Positions 23,765 through 33,825 of a stretch of 64,000 nucleotides of DNA are shown in pieces. Numbering within the stretch: the stretch's first letter is position 1; every line of letters begins with the position of its first letter. The stretch is from Imbricaverruca yamaguchii (Eukaryota; Arthropoda; Thecostraca; Neoverrucidae). The translations under genes and the position numbers were made by a program. The stretch lies in the NCBI GenBank assembly GCA_034440575.1, contig JAOTOL010001312.1:1-64000 (forward strand), written 5' to 3'. The notes under the pieces are model-generated. The model was not told the DNA's origin. It made no database searches and saw nothing but the letters and a program-made list of their open reading frames with translations.

Positions 23765-24225
23765 CGGTCACGGCCCGAGGATGGGTCACGGGGTCACGGT
23801 CAGGGGCTGGGGTCACGGGCAGGGGCTGGGGTCACGGGCAGGGGCTGGGGTCTCGGGCAGAGGCTGTGGTCACGGGGTCACGGCCTGTGGCTGGGGTCAC
23901 GGCATCACGGCCATGGGCTGTGGTCACGGGCAGGGGCTGTGGTCACGGGCAGGGGCTGTGGTCACGGGCAGGGGCTGTGGTAACGACCAGAGGCTGGAGT
24001 CACTGGCAGAGGCTGTGGTCACGGGGTCACGGTCGGAGGCTGGGGTCACGGGGTCACGGCCTGTGGCTGGGGTCACGGGATCACGGCCAGGGGCTGGGGT
24101 CTCGGGCAGGGGCTGGGGTCACGGGCAGGGGCTGGGGTAACGACCAGAGGCTGGAGTCATGGGCAGGGGCTGGGGTCACGGGGTAACGGCCGGAGACTGG
24201 GGTCACGGGGTCACGGTCGACTCAC
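23765..24225. repeat. GGTCACGGGCAGGGGCTG minisatellite in CANT1 intron 4
   Basis: Units of about 18-24 bp such as 'ggtcacgggcaggggctg' with variants ('ggtaacgaccagaggctg'). The array begins about 20 bp outside the acceptor of CANT1 exon 5. On the minus strand the units are pyrimidine-rich and contain CCCCAG or CACAG, resembling 3' splice acceptors. Confidence 0.9.
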
Positions 24226-25185
24226 AGGTCAACATACAATGGTGGAGCTTAACGGAGTGTAGCCAACTCTAAATTTCCTCACCTGGTGGCATGTTTATTT
24301 TTGACGTTTTACAAGGATTTGCACGTGTAAAAATGTCAGATCCCTTTCCTATGTTGGCAACTACTATGCTACGCTACCCATCGCTACCTCCTTTCTGGGG
24401 AGGAGAGGCCGCAGTGCGCCCACCGTATGGCAGCCATGAGTGCGGCACGTATTGCCCACGAGCCAACAACATACACGAGCGCGCAGGCCGTTCTATGGAC
24501 GCCACACAGGATGTCTGACACATGCAGACATCCTGGGGAACGGTTAAAAACGTATGCATTCAGTAAACGTGTCGCGTTACCCATTTGCGACAGGACCCCG
24601 ACTACGCGCACAGAAAGGCAATATCACCCATCCGACAGTGAAGTACTGGAACAAAACTGACGGCCGCCGGCGGTCGGCCGGTTCGAAGCGCTCGCAACCC
24701 CAGATAATACACAGAGAGCAAGACGCGATGCCACTGTTACGTGCCCGGTCCACAGCACTGTCAGCTGACACCCCGACACGCCTATCACATGGTAGTCTTA
24801 TAGTTAATGACATCCTGACTTGCTATACATTTTAACACAACAATGGCTGGCTGAAAGACAAATTTTGCTGAGAAGCAGGCACCAATATGAAAAATGTTGT
24901 GCCGTAATACTTCGCATAATTGTCACCAGCGAAATGTAGTAGTACACGATCCTCACCAGAACATATCACGTTTTACGATATGTATTTCCAAGCCCTCTAT
25001 TGGATGGCACTTGATTTATCTAAGTCCGGCAAAGTACACAATGGCACACAGGTGGCACGTGTTAATTCTGTACTCCAGCCTTTGCGTGTTAAACTACCCT
25101 CGCTCTCCAGAACGAGAGAGCTGCCTTCAACTGAATCTGCGTGCATTCTGGGCGGCTATGCGGACGAAGGCCCATCGGAGGGATT
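24226..25185 (-). other. CANT1 intron 4, no other feature
   Basis: Non-repetitive intron sequence with no recognised coding or RNA motif. Confidence 0.5.
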
Positions 25186-25295
25186 ATATAGTAATTTTGG
25201 TATATTTTGGCATATTTCGGTATATTTTGGCATATTTTGGTATATTTTGGCATATTTTGGTATATTTTGGCATATTTTGGTATATCTTGGTCAAT
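25186..25295. repeat. 20-bp AT-rich minisatellite
   Basis: About five copies of 'tatattttggcatattttgg', within CANT1 intron 4. Confidence 0.92.
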
Positions 25296-25439
25296 GGTAT
25301 ATTTTTAAACACACGCAGGTCTAACGTACGCGATAGACACACACATGTACACACACGCAAATTGTCGTGCAAAAATGCGCGTGTCTGATGTCCCCCGGAA
25401 TAAGATGAGGACACCATCCGGTGCATCTGCGCCACTCAC

Positions 25440-25505
25440 TGGTCGTCCACTCCTTGCCCAGTCCTCCGATGTAGAGGTGCTCATCCTTCACGGCCATCCA
25501 CTCTC
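25440..25505 (-). CDS. CANT1: CANT1 / apyrase, exon 4
   Basis: A 66-base exon coding for GEWMAVKDEHLYIGGLGKEW followed by TT, the most conserved block of the family (human CANT1 has a near-identical EW.AVKDE.LY.GGLGKEWTT). The acceptor is 'cataccccggcag'-like sequence ending at 25506. The donor is A|gtgagtgg at 25439. It enters with one base from exon 3 (G + GA = Gly) and leaves with one base (A), both consistent with neighbours. No duplicated donor copies follow this exon. Confidence 0.93.
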
Positions 25506-25867
25506 CTGCCGGGTATGAGAGGCGGACCTCAGCGGAGAGGACCGGCCAGCCGTCGAGCTGCGACCCCTCCGGCAACGACGCGATGCTTGGCTGAGGTCAG
25601 CATTGACGCTGCATACTCCCCCTGTCACCTTCACATCTACTCTTCTCCAATACAGTACCAGCTCGTACTCCATTCCGTCAAATGTATGACATAGGCATTT
25701 CGAAGCACCCTAAAACAGTAATAAGTACTGATTGAGGCATTTTCACCGTGTGCATGCGGCCCACCCAAAAACGGGTCAATAAGTCACAACTTCAGTGGAA
25801 GATAAACGCAAATGTGTATCGGCAAATGGAAATCATTATCATCACCGAGCAGAGGTGGATACTTTAA

Positions 25868-26374
25868 AACTATCTTCGAACCATCACCGAACACGAGTGG
25901 ATACCTGACACTTGCCTTTGAAGAATCACTGAACATAAGTGGACTTTACACCTACCTTTGAAGCATCCCCGATCATAGGTGGAGACTGCACCTGCCTTTG
26001 AAGCATCATCGAACCTTTGGTTTTCTATTACCACGCATTCAACCGCAAGGTCATATAGCATCGCCAACTTCTCACACCGATTGGTCGCGTGTGGACTCGG
26101 TAAATGTCGTCGGTTGTGAGATTCGAACCCGCAATCTTGTGACCGAGAGACAGACGTCCTGCCAACTGAGCTACCGGGACCCCTGTTTGAAGCATCATTG
26201 AGTTAGTAAATTATTTGGGCTTCTGGGCCTAACACCCAAAGACCAACACCTTAACCACTCGGCCATCCCCGCCACTACACTTGCCTTTGAAGCATCATCG
26301 AGTTAGTTAGTCATTCTGGCTTTAGGGTGCTTCGAACAGAACCACCACCAAACACAGGTGAATACTACACCTGC
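25868..26374 (-). repeat. Degenerate ~41-bp tandem copies of CANT1 exon 3 end plus donor
   Basis: On the minus strand GCTTCAAAGGCAGGTG-like sequence recurs at about 25870, 25911, 25953, 25993, 26188 and 26283, in addition to the real exon end at 26375. Most copies have GC after AAAG, two of them AAAG|GCAAGTG. The copy at 25956 has GT (AAAG|GTAGGTGT). A SINE (26032-26183) interrupts the array. Confidence 0.8.
26032..26183 (-). mobile_element. SINE family A, inserted in CANT1 intron 3
   Basis: The minus-strand copy has head CCCGGTAGCTCAGTTGG, box B GGGTTCGAATCTC and body 'gaccaatcggtgtgagaag', 'ttggcgatgctatatgacc' and 'ttgcggttgaat'. It splits the array of duplicated exon-3 ends, so it inserted after, or during growth of, that array. 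A short head fragment of family B lies at 26225-26272, also minus. Confidence 0.75.
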
Positions 26375-26534
26375 CTTTGAAGCCCTTGGCAACGGCGCCG
26401 TCGCCGTCGGCGAGGATGACCCAGGGCACGGCCTGACCCGAGGTCAGCCGGTACACCACGCCGGTACGGTCGTCGACAGAGAGCAGGTGACCGTCGAACA
26501 CGACCAGCTCCGACAGCTCCATGGCGCGACCGCC
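26375..26534 (-). CDS. CANT1: CANT1 / apyrase, exon 3
   Basis: Encodes [20 protein letters not shown], then [19 protein letters not shown] and [14 protein letters not shown]. The motifs [18 protein letters not shown] and PWVIL.DGDG...KGFK are diagnostic of the apyrase/CANT1 five-bladed propeller. The acceptor is 'ctctcctgtgtcggcag'. Joining to exon 4 in frame requires the exon to end AAAG at 26375 with intron gcaggt, a GC donor. The nearest GT, four bases further, would break the frame. The predicted junction KGFKGEWMAVKDE matches the family. Confidence 0.93.
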
Positions 26535-26639
26535 CTGCCGACACAGGAGAGCGCTGTCAGAGACTGTACTGCATAATGGCTAGTTGTCTGAGCATACTGC
26601 GTTGACATCCAGACACACTGCCGACACAGAAACGCCGTC

Positions 26640-27735
26640 CGGCACACCTCCAACAGATGGTAGCGGACGTGTCCGGCACACCTCCAACAGACGGTAACGG
26701 ACGTGTCCGGCACACCTCCAACAGACGGTAACGGACGTGTCCGGCACACCTCCAACAGACGGTAACGGACGTGTCCGGCACACTTCCAACAGACGGTAAC
26801 GGACGTGTCCGGCACACCTCCAACAAAGTACGGTAACGGACGTGTCCGGCACACCTCCAACAGACGGTAACGGACGTGTCCGGCACACCTCCAACAGACG
26901 GTAACGGACGTGTCCGGCACACCTCCAACAGACGGTAACGGACGTGTCCGGCACACCTCAACAGACGGTAACGGACGTGTCCGGCACACCTCCAACAGAC
27001 GGTAACGGACGTGTCCGGCACACCTCCAACAGACGGTAACGGACGTGTCCGGCACACCTCCAACAGACGGTAACGGACGTGTCCGGCACACCTCCAACAG
27101 ACGGTAACGGACGTGTCCGGCACACCTCCAACAGACGGTAACGGACGTGTCCGGCACACCTCCAACAGACGGTAACGGACGTGTCCGGCACACCTCCAAC
27201 AGACGGTAACGGACGTGTCCGGCACACCTCCAACAGACGGTAACGGACGTGTCCGGCACACCTCCAACAGACGGTAACGGACGTGTCCGGCACACCTCCA
27301 ACAGACGGTAACGGACGTGTCCGGCACACCTCCAACAGACGGTAACGGACGTGTCCGGCACACCTCCAACAGACGGTAACGGACGTGTCCGGCACACCTC
27401 CAACAGACGGTAACGGACGTGTCCGGCACACCTCCAACAGACGGTAACGGACGTGTCCGGCACACCTCCAACAGACGGTAACGGACGTGTCCGGCACACC
27501 CAACAGACGGTAACGGACGTGTCCGGCACACCTCCAACAGACGGTAACGGACGTGTCCGGCACACCTCCAACAGACGGTAACGGACGTGTCCGGCACACC
27601 TCCAACAGACGGTAACGGACGTGTCCGGCACACCTCCAACAGACGGTAACGGACGTGTCCGGCACACCTCCAACAGACGGTAACGGACGTGTCCGGCACA
27701 CCTCAAACAGACGGTAACGGACGTGTCCGGCACAT
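26640..27735. repeat. 34-bp minisatellite in CANT1 intron 2
   Basis: About 32 very uniform copies of a 34-bp unit ('cggcacacctccaacagacg', 'gtaacggacgtgtc'), starting about 100 bp from the acceptor of exon 3. High uniformity suggests recent expansion or homogenisation. Long minus-strand frames here are artefacts. Confidence 0.96.
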
Positions 27736-28544
27736 TTACGACAGACGCACTGTTTCAGTTTGCACCCAAATTCGGAAACGTTACTGGGTCGTCTTCGCCA
27801 CGCTGAAGCCGACGGTGCTGCCCTCTGCTCAGTACTCATGGAAACAGTCATACTACTGGTTCCACATACCGCCGCCGGGCGGCATCGTTGCATGTGCCGT
27901 CCGATGACGTGTGCGTGTATATAGTGGACGCCGAACGTCGCTGCATACTCACACACACACACACAACTAAATCAAACCGCGTCACAAATAGAAATCACAC
28001 CGCAATTCCATCGCAGAAATATGACGTCACATCACGCCTCGTGGGTATTTCGAGAAAGGCGAGGCGAGCGATTCGACTACTGCACACGCATGCACGTAGA
28101 TTTTGTCGCACGTGCTCTTAAGTAGTTGAAGTTGAGGAACGCTTCACGTCACAACTTAAGGCAAAATGCTTTGTTCTTGTGACTAGACGATAAATTCGCA
28201 GAAGCAAAACCAAACACAAGAATAGCTTGCTTTCCAGTCGCCTTGTCCTCGTTTGCAAAACATCTCTCTGCATTCGCAAACAGGCTACAAAAACAATTGC
28301 AACGATTTAGCATACAGGTCCAACATGTCGGCAACAATGACGGCCACCCGGCATACCGTGCAGCTGTCCTGCACCTACCTCAGGCCAGCCGGACATCACA
28401 TCGTTCAGTGCCACACATCCACAGACATGCTAACATTCACATTCACAACACAACCACATTCACAACACAACCACATCCACACTGCACAGCATATGGCTGG
28501 TGGTGGTTACTGACTACTGCTACGCGCCGCCCGTTTTGCGCCAC
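27736..28544 (-). other. CANT1 intron 2, no other feature
   Basis: Contains a short CA run near 27950 and 'cacaacacaaccacattc' repeats near 28445. No exon was recognised. Confidence 0.5.
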
Positions 28545-28672
28545 ATCGTGACGCCAATGTGCCACGCCGATTGGTCGCGGGCAAAGGGCAGCGGCAGGTG
28601 AGACTCGAACCCGTGTGTGTGTGATTGTGGTTTTAGGGCGCATCGACCATGGTTGGTCATTTAGCGCCCATA
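28545..28672 (-). mobile_element. SINE family A fragment and hairpin tail
   Basis: 28545-28617 holds minus-strand family A head and body pieces (GGGTTCGAGTCTCACC, 'cgcgaccaatcggcgtgg'). It is followed at 28625-28672 by one copy of the GGGCGC...GCGCCC hairpin core ('gggcgcatcgaccatggttg', 'gtcatttagcgccc'). Confidence 0.6.
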
Positions 28673-28889
28673 ACAGAGCAGATAACTACTTAGTCAGAGT
28701 CAGGTCTTATTACTGTGCTTGGGCGGATGGTTTTTACTGACCTGGGTATATTATATCAAATCCCATTTTCTTGAAGTAGTGACACACTTTTCCTAAGCAG
28801 TTCGAGTCGTCTCGAAGGAGATTTGGGAACGTCCTGCTGGTTCCAATGTACTGGGCTCTCTCTTGTGCGTAGTGCTGACATGTAAGAAT

Positions 28890-28946
28890 GTGATGGTGAG
28901 ACTCGAACCCACAACCTTTCGGTCTGGAGATGAGCACCTTACGCAC
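28890..28946 (-). mobile_element. SINE head fragment
   Basis: On the minus strand, GTGGGTTCGAGTCTCACCAT is a box B-like sequence preceded by a degenerate anticodon arm. It resembles the family A head and lacks the body. Confidence 0.5.
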
Positions 28947-29470
28947 AGCTTACTCGACGTGACACTTAACAGCAGGGACATACACCCTTTTTGTCTAATC
29001 ACGACCATGAGAGGCTTTCTGTTTCCAACAAGTGAAAAATTTCCCAGAGTTGCAATTTCCATTCAGTGGTGTTGTGATGCATCTGCTTTTCGGCGGACTA
29101 TTGCTCACTTGATGGTTAAATTTCCACTGCATACATCCTTCAGACTTCACATGGACGTTATACGTTCGTTCCCCTCCCCCTCTGCAATATATGGAAGCAT
29201 TATAGCTAATTCGTCCACTGCCTTCATCCCAAATTGATTGCACAAAAGGTTGTGTTGGTCATGTTGGAATGAGCAATCTGATCAGCAAAAACTGGGGATG
29301 GAGTAACTTCCTCCTAAGTTAGCTCAACAAACACCACAGATACACACCACACTGATACACCAGTACGCCCTGTGCCTACACACCTAGAGCCCGCCGCTCG
29401 ACCTCGAACTAGCCTGCGGCGTCCACCAGCCACACGCTCGACACTCGCCACATCCCCGGCGCCAAGTCCA
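28947..29470 (-). other. CANT1 intron 2, no other feature
   Basis: Ordinary intron sequence with nothing recognised. Confidence 0.5.
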
Positions 29471-30865
29471 AGTCCCCACCTGCGACAGTGATGACGTGAA
29501 CACCTGCGACAGTGATGACATGCCCACCTGCGACAGTGATGACCTGATGAAGTGCCCACCTGCGACAGTGATGACGTGAACACCTGTGATAGTGATGACG
29601 TGATGAAGTGCCCACCTGCGACAGTGATGACGTGAACACCTGTGATAGTGATGACGTGATGAAGTGCCCACCTGGGACAGTGATGACGTGCCCACCTGCG
29701 ACAGTGATGACGCGCCCACCTGCGAGTGATGACGTGCCCACCTGCGACAGTGACGACATGCCCACCTGCGACAGTCATGATGTGCCCACCTGCGAGTGAT
29801 GACGTGCCCACCTGCGACAGTGATTAAGTGCCCACCTGTGATAGTGATGACGTGATGAAGTCCCCACCTGCGACAGTGATGACGTGCCCACCTGTGATAG
29901 TGATGACGTGATGAAGTCCCCACCTGCGACAGTGATGACGTGCCCACCTGTGATGGTGATGACCTGATGAAGTGCCCACCTGCGACAGTGATGACGTGCC
30001 CACCTGCGACAGTCATGACGTGCCCACCTGCGAGTGATGACGTGCCCACCTGCGACAGTGATGACGTGCCCACCTGTGACAGTGATGACCTGATGAAGTG
30101 CCCACCTACGACAGTCATGACGTGCCCACCTGCGACAGTGGTGAAGTGCCCACCTGCGACAGTCATGACGTGCACACCTGCGACAGTCATGACGTGCCCA
30201 CCTGCGACAGTCATGACATGCCCACCTGCGACAGTGATGAAGTGCCCACCTACGGCAGTCATGACGTGCCCACCTGTGACAGTGATGACCTGATGAAGTG
30301 CCCACCTGCGGCAGTCATGACGTGCCCACCTGTGACAGTGATGACCTGATGAAGTGCCCACCTGCGACAGTCATGACGTGCCCATCTGCGACATTCATGA
30401 CGTGCCCACCTGTGACAGTGATGACGTGCCCACCTGTGACAGTGATGACGTGAACACCTGCGACAGTCATGACGTGCCCACCTGCGACAGTGATGACGTG
30501 AACACCTGCGACAGTGACGACATGCCCACCTGCGACAGTGATGACATGCCCACCTGTGACAGTGATGACCTGATGAAGTGCCCACATGTGATAGTCATGA
30601 CGTGAACACCTGCGACAGTGACGACATGCCCACCTGCGACAGTCATGACGTACCCACCTGTGACAGTGATGACATGCCCACCTGTGACAGTGATGACCTG
30701 ATGAAGTGCCCACCTACGACAGTCATGACGTGCCCACCTGTGACAGTGATGACCTGATGAAGTACCCACCTGTGACAGTGACGACGTGCCCACATGCGAT
30801 GGTCATGACGTGCTCACCTGCGACAGTCATGACGTGCCCACCTGCGACAGCGACGACGTGCCCAC
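29471..30865 (-). repeat. 24-bp minisatellite made of CANT1 exon 2 end plus splice donor
   Basis: Dozens of copies of 'cccacctgcgacagtgatga' 'cgtg', with a longer variant containing 'gacctgatgaagtg'. On the minus strand each copy reads TCACTGTCGCAG|GTGGGCACG, the same as the end of CANT1 exon 2 (TCGCTATCGCAG) with its donor. The array starts exactly at that splice site and runs 1.4 kb into intron 2. The 24-bp period keeps the exon frame open (VGTSSLSQ repeated), so use of an inner donor would lengthen the protein in frame. Confidence 0.95.
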
Positions 30866-31224
30866 CTGCGATAGCGATGACGTGACCGTGACGTCGTCGT
30901 CCTCCCACTGGAGGTCGGCCGCCTCGCGCCGCGCGTCCCAGACGAGTGTGCCGCGGCGCAGTATGCTGCGCCAGGCGGCGCCGTGGCGCGAGGCCGTGTC
31001 CAGGTCGCTGACGACGGCCACGCGGTAGCGCACCAAGCCGGTCCTCACGGCGACCGGCCGACTCAGCGGGTACGTCGTGTTGCAGCGGCGGCGGCCGGCC
31101 GCCGCCGTCAGAAGAGGCGGCGCTGCGCTGAATCCCGGCCGCAGCAGAAGGTACAGCAGAGCGACGCCGGCTGCGGTTGCCAGGCCGACCACCAGGCGGC
31201 TCTGCAGACGCACCGTCGAATTCC
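30866..31224 (-). CDS. CANT1: CANT1 / apyrase, exon 2 (membrane anchor and start of propeller)
   Basis: The exon encodes NSTVRLQSRL, then a hydrophobic segment (VVGLATAAGVALLYLLL) that fits a type II membrane anchor. A stem follows, then CNTTYPLSRP and VRYRVAVVSDLDTASR. The last motif is the family's 'RIAVIADLDTESR' block with the catalytic-site Asp residues. It ends LQWEDDDVTVTSSLSQ, which aligns with the start of the propeller just before the MELSEL block. The acceptor is 'cgccacctctgcag' above 31224, the donor is CAG|gtgggcac at 30865. Phase 0 at the 3' end joins SQ to [10 protein letters not shown]. The enzyme hydrolyses UDP/GDP/ADP; in vertebrates it acts in the ER-Golgi, and secreted forms are anti-haemostatic in blood feeders. 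Confidence 0.94.
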
Positions 31225-31284
31225 CTGCAGAGGTGGCGTGGTGGTTAGACAGCGCAGTGACGGATCTGCAACGCGCATAACTTT

Positions 31285-31512
31285 ATTGGTTGGTTATTTG
31301 AGTTTTAGGGCGCATCGACCAGGTTTGGTCATTCAGCGCACGTAGCACGCCTAACTCGGTTGGCTGGCTCTTGCTTTGCGACGCGTCGACTGTTGAGTCG
31401 CACGGCGTCGCTAATTCCTCACGAGAATTGGTAGCAGGTGAAGAGTGGCGACATGTAGGACTCAAACTCACAAACTTTCGGCTAGGAGACAGTTGCTTTG
31501 CCCATAGACTAA
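31285..31512 (-). mobile_element. SINE family A copy with hairpin tail
   Basis: The minus-strand head and body (31375-31512: 'agtttgtgagtttgagtcc', 'ttgccaccgaac'-like remnants) are degenerate. They are followed at 31285-31345 by 'ttggttatttgagttttagg' and 'gcgcatcgaccaggtttggt', the shared SINE tail in reverse complement. The layout suggests that the hairpin core is the 3' end of these SINEs. Confidence 0.55.
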
Positions 31513-32473
31513 TCGCCCCTGTATAGTATATGATTTGTTGATGACTAAATCAAGCGTATTTCAAGATACTTGGCACGGACCGTAAATGCAACACCGGAAA
31601 CCACAAACGAAGAATGATATCGAGGTCAATAATTTGATTAGTTGGACTTGCTCAGAGAATTATCGCGTTGCAAGAAGGATCGAACCTAACGACGCCTTTA
31701 TGATAAAGTTTAACACATTTGGGCATTACGATATCTGGCGCCTCTGATTATATCTACATCTCTAATGTATATATCCACACAGGTGTATAACGCCCTGGAA
31801 CACGAAAATTCAAGTGGAAACAATTACCTAATGGTAGCTTGTTTTGACATACTAGAAGAGCTTTGATATTCTGGGTTGGCTCCTGTGAAATGTGACTGCG
31901 TTCAACTACAATAGCTTATCCCACTTTAACAACACAATATTTCGACATTATTATCACAAAGACAAGCTGCCAGTTGTCACCAAGCGCCTTTTTTCATTGT
32001 GTAACTTTATACCTATGAAATTGTTGACTTCTTTCGACGACCTAGTTGGTTTTCATGACATGGATTAATTCCACTTTGGAGGAAAACTCGGGAAATGTTT
32101 CCAGGCATCTCAATTGACCACACCAATTCTGACAACCAGCAATTTTAGACAGCTTCCAACATGCCTCATTGATGTGCATGACGGTATGTGATTACACCTA
32201 AATATGCAGTCCAACAATATCACATGTGATAAAATGGCTTATGAAAATAATTGCATGGCACATACTCTGTTGCCAATAACAGCCCACCCAGCACATTTCC
32301 ACACACTGCAGAACAACCCACTGATGTCATGACCGTGCAAAAAAGAATGGTTACACGCTAGTCGATGCCAGCTGAACATAGGTCGATGAGAAGCTTTGAA
32401 GTTCAGGAAGGATGGAAAACAATAAAATCTGTTCTTGCATGATTCCACTTTGGGATATTTTGCAATGTATTCT
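31513..32473 (-). other. CANT1 intron 1, no other feature
   Basis: AT-rich intron sequence with no recognised feature. Confidence 0.5.
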
Positions 32474-32652
32474 TTATTATTGTTTACTGGGTGGTTCTCG
32501 ACGCACTTTTTGCACGATCACGGCTAATGGCGCCACCCACACTGTTTCGCCGGTGGTCCGCGGGATTGTGAAATGTCCGGAGTGGCGCGAGTGTTGAACC
32601 GGGACCTTCGGCACCCAGAGCTCAACGCCTTAACCACTCAGCCATCCCCATC
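32474..32652 (-). mobile_element. SINE family B, full-length copy
   Basis: The minus-strand head GGGGATGGCTGAGTGGTTAAG with a long variable-type arm resembles a Ser/Leu tRNA. The body contains 'cactccggacatttcac' and 'ccgcggaccaccggcg', and the tail ends 'accacccagtaaacaataat'. It pairs with 52117-52299 (+) over its whole length. It lies in CANT1 intron 1. Confidence 0.75.
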
Positions 32653-32739
32653 CATTTGCAATGAATTCAACTACAACGAACTGATCAGTACATATGGCAT
32701 ATTTATGTGACCTAACTAACAACACAAAAATGGACATAC

Positions 32740-32791
32740 CCATTTTGTAGGTGATCGGCTGCTGGAAGATGGCATCTCTCCAGTCACGCAT
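32740..32791 (-). CDS. CANT1: CANT1 / apyrase, exon 1 (start)
   Basis: The ATG at 32791-32789 sits in a good context (GCCGCCATGC) and gives MRDWRDAIFQQPITYKM. The exon ends with one base (G) before the donor gtatgtcc at 32739. Joining to exon 2 gives YKMGNSTVRLQ. A short cytoplasmic 'DW..A...P.TY..GN.T.R.Q' tail before the anchor is what I recall for arthropod members of this family. Frames continuing upstream are open only because of the GC-rich flank and the 33-bp array, so the start is inferred from context. Confidence 0.85.
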
Positions 32792-32954
32792 GGCGGCGCG
32801 CGGCGCCGACACGAGCGCCGCCGTCTCCGCGGTACCGCCACGTGCGGCGACACGTGCTGCCGACCCGACACGTGGCCGTCCACGTGCTGGGTGCACGCTG
32901 GCCAGTGCACGTGCCGGGGTGTTGAGCTGCTGCTGAGTGGTGCTGCCACCAGGC

Positions 32955-33825
32955 AGGCTGGAGGACGCACGTGCTGATGGGTGGGCCGGGAGGCAGTACG
33001 CACGTGCTGATGGGTGGGCCGGGAGGCAGTACGCACGTGCTGATGGGTGGGCCGGGAGGCGGTACGCACGTGCTGATGGGTGGGCCGGGAGGCGGTACGC
33101 ACGTGCTGATGGGTGGGCCGGGAGGCAGTACGCACGTGCTGATGGGTGGGCCGGGAGGCAGTACGCACGTGCTGATGGGTGGGCCGGGAGGCAGTACGCA
33201 CGTGCTGATGGGTGGGCCGGGAGGTGGTACGCACGTGCTGATGGGTGGGCCGGGAGGCAGTACGCACGTGCTGATGGGTGGGCTGGGTGGGGAGGCGGTA
33301 CGCACGTGCTGATGGGTGGGCCGGGAGGCGGTACGCACGTGCTGATGGGTGGGCCGGGAGGCGGTACGCACGTGCTGATGGGTGGGCCGGGAGGTGGTAC
33401 GCACGTGCTGATGGGTGGGCCGGGAGGTGGTACGCACGTGCTGATGGGTGGGCCGGGAGGCGGTACGCACGTGCTGATGGGTGGGCCGGGAGGCAGTACG
33501 CACGTGCTGATGGGTGGGCCGGGAGGCTGTGGGTGGGCCGGGAGGCGGTACGCACGTGCTGATGGGTGGGCCGGGAGGCGGTACGCACGTGCTGATGGGT
33601 GGGCCGGGAGGCGGTACGCACGTGCTGATGGGTGGGCCGGGAGGCGTACGCACGTGCTGATGGGTGGGCCGGGAGGTGGTACGCACGTGCTGATGGGTGG
33701 GCCGGGAGGCGGTACGCACGTGCTGATGGGTGGGCCGGGAGGTGGTACGCACGTGCTGATGGGTGGGCCGGGAGGCGGTACGCACGTGCTGATGGGTGGG
33801 CCGGGAGGCGGTACGCTCGCGGCCA
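32955..33825 (-). promoter_or_regulatory. 33-bp minisatellite with a CACGTG E-box in every unit, 5' of CANT1
   Basis: About 25 near-identical copies of a 33-bp unit ('gtacgcacgtgctgatgggt', 'gggccgggaggcg') lie about 165 bp upstream of the CANT1 start codon. Each unit contains GCACGTGC. The sequence between array and ATG has several further CACGTG copies. CACGTG is the canonical binding site of bHLH factors such as MYC/MAX, USF and CLOCK/CYCLE. Regulatory use is inference; the array itself is certain. Confidence 0.7.

Noticed and set aside
26444..27962. Minus-strand frames of 330-430 codons repeating CRTRPLPSVGGVPDTSVTV
   Set aside because: Direct translation of the uniform 34-bp array inside CANT1 intron 2; open in two phases.
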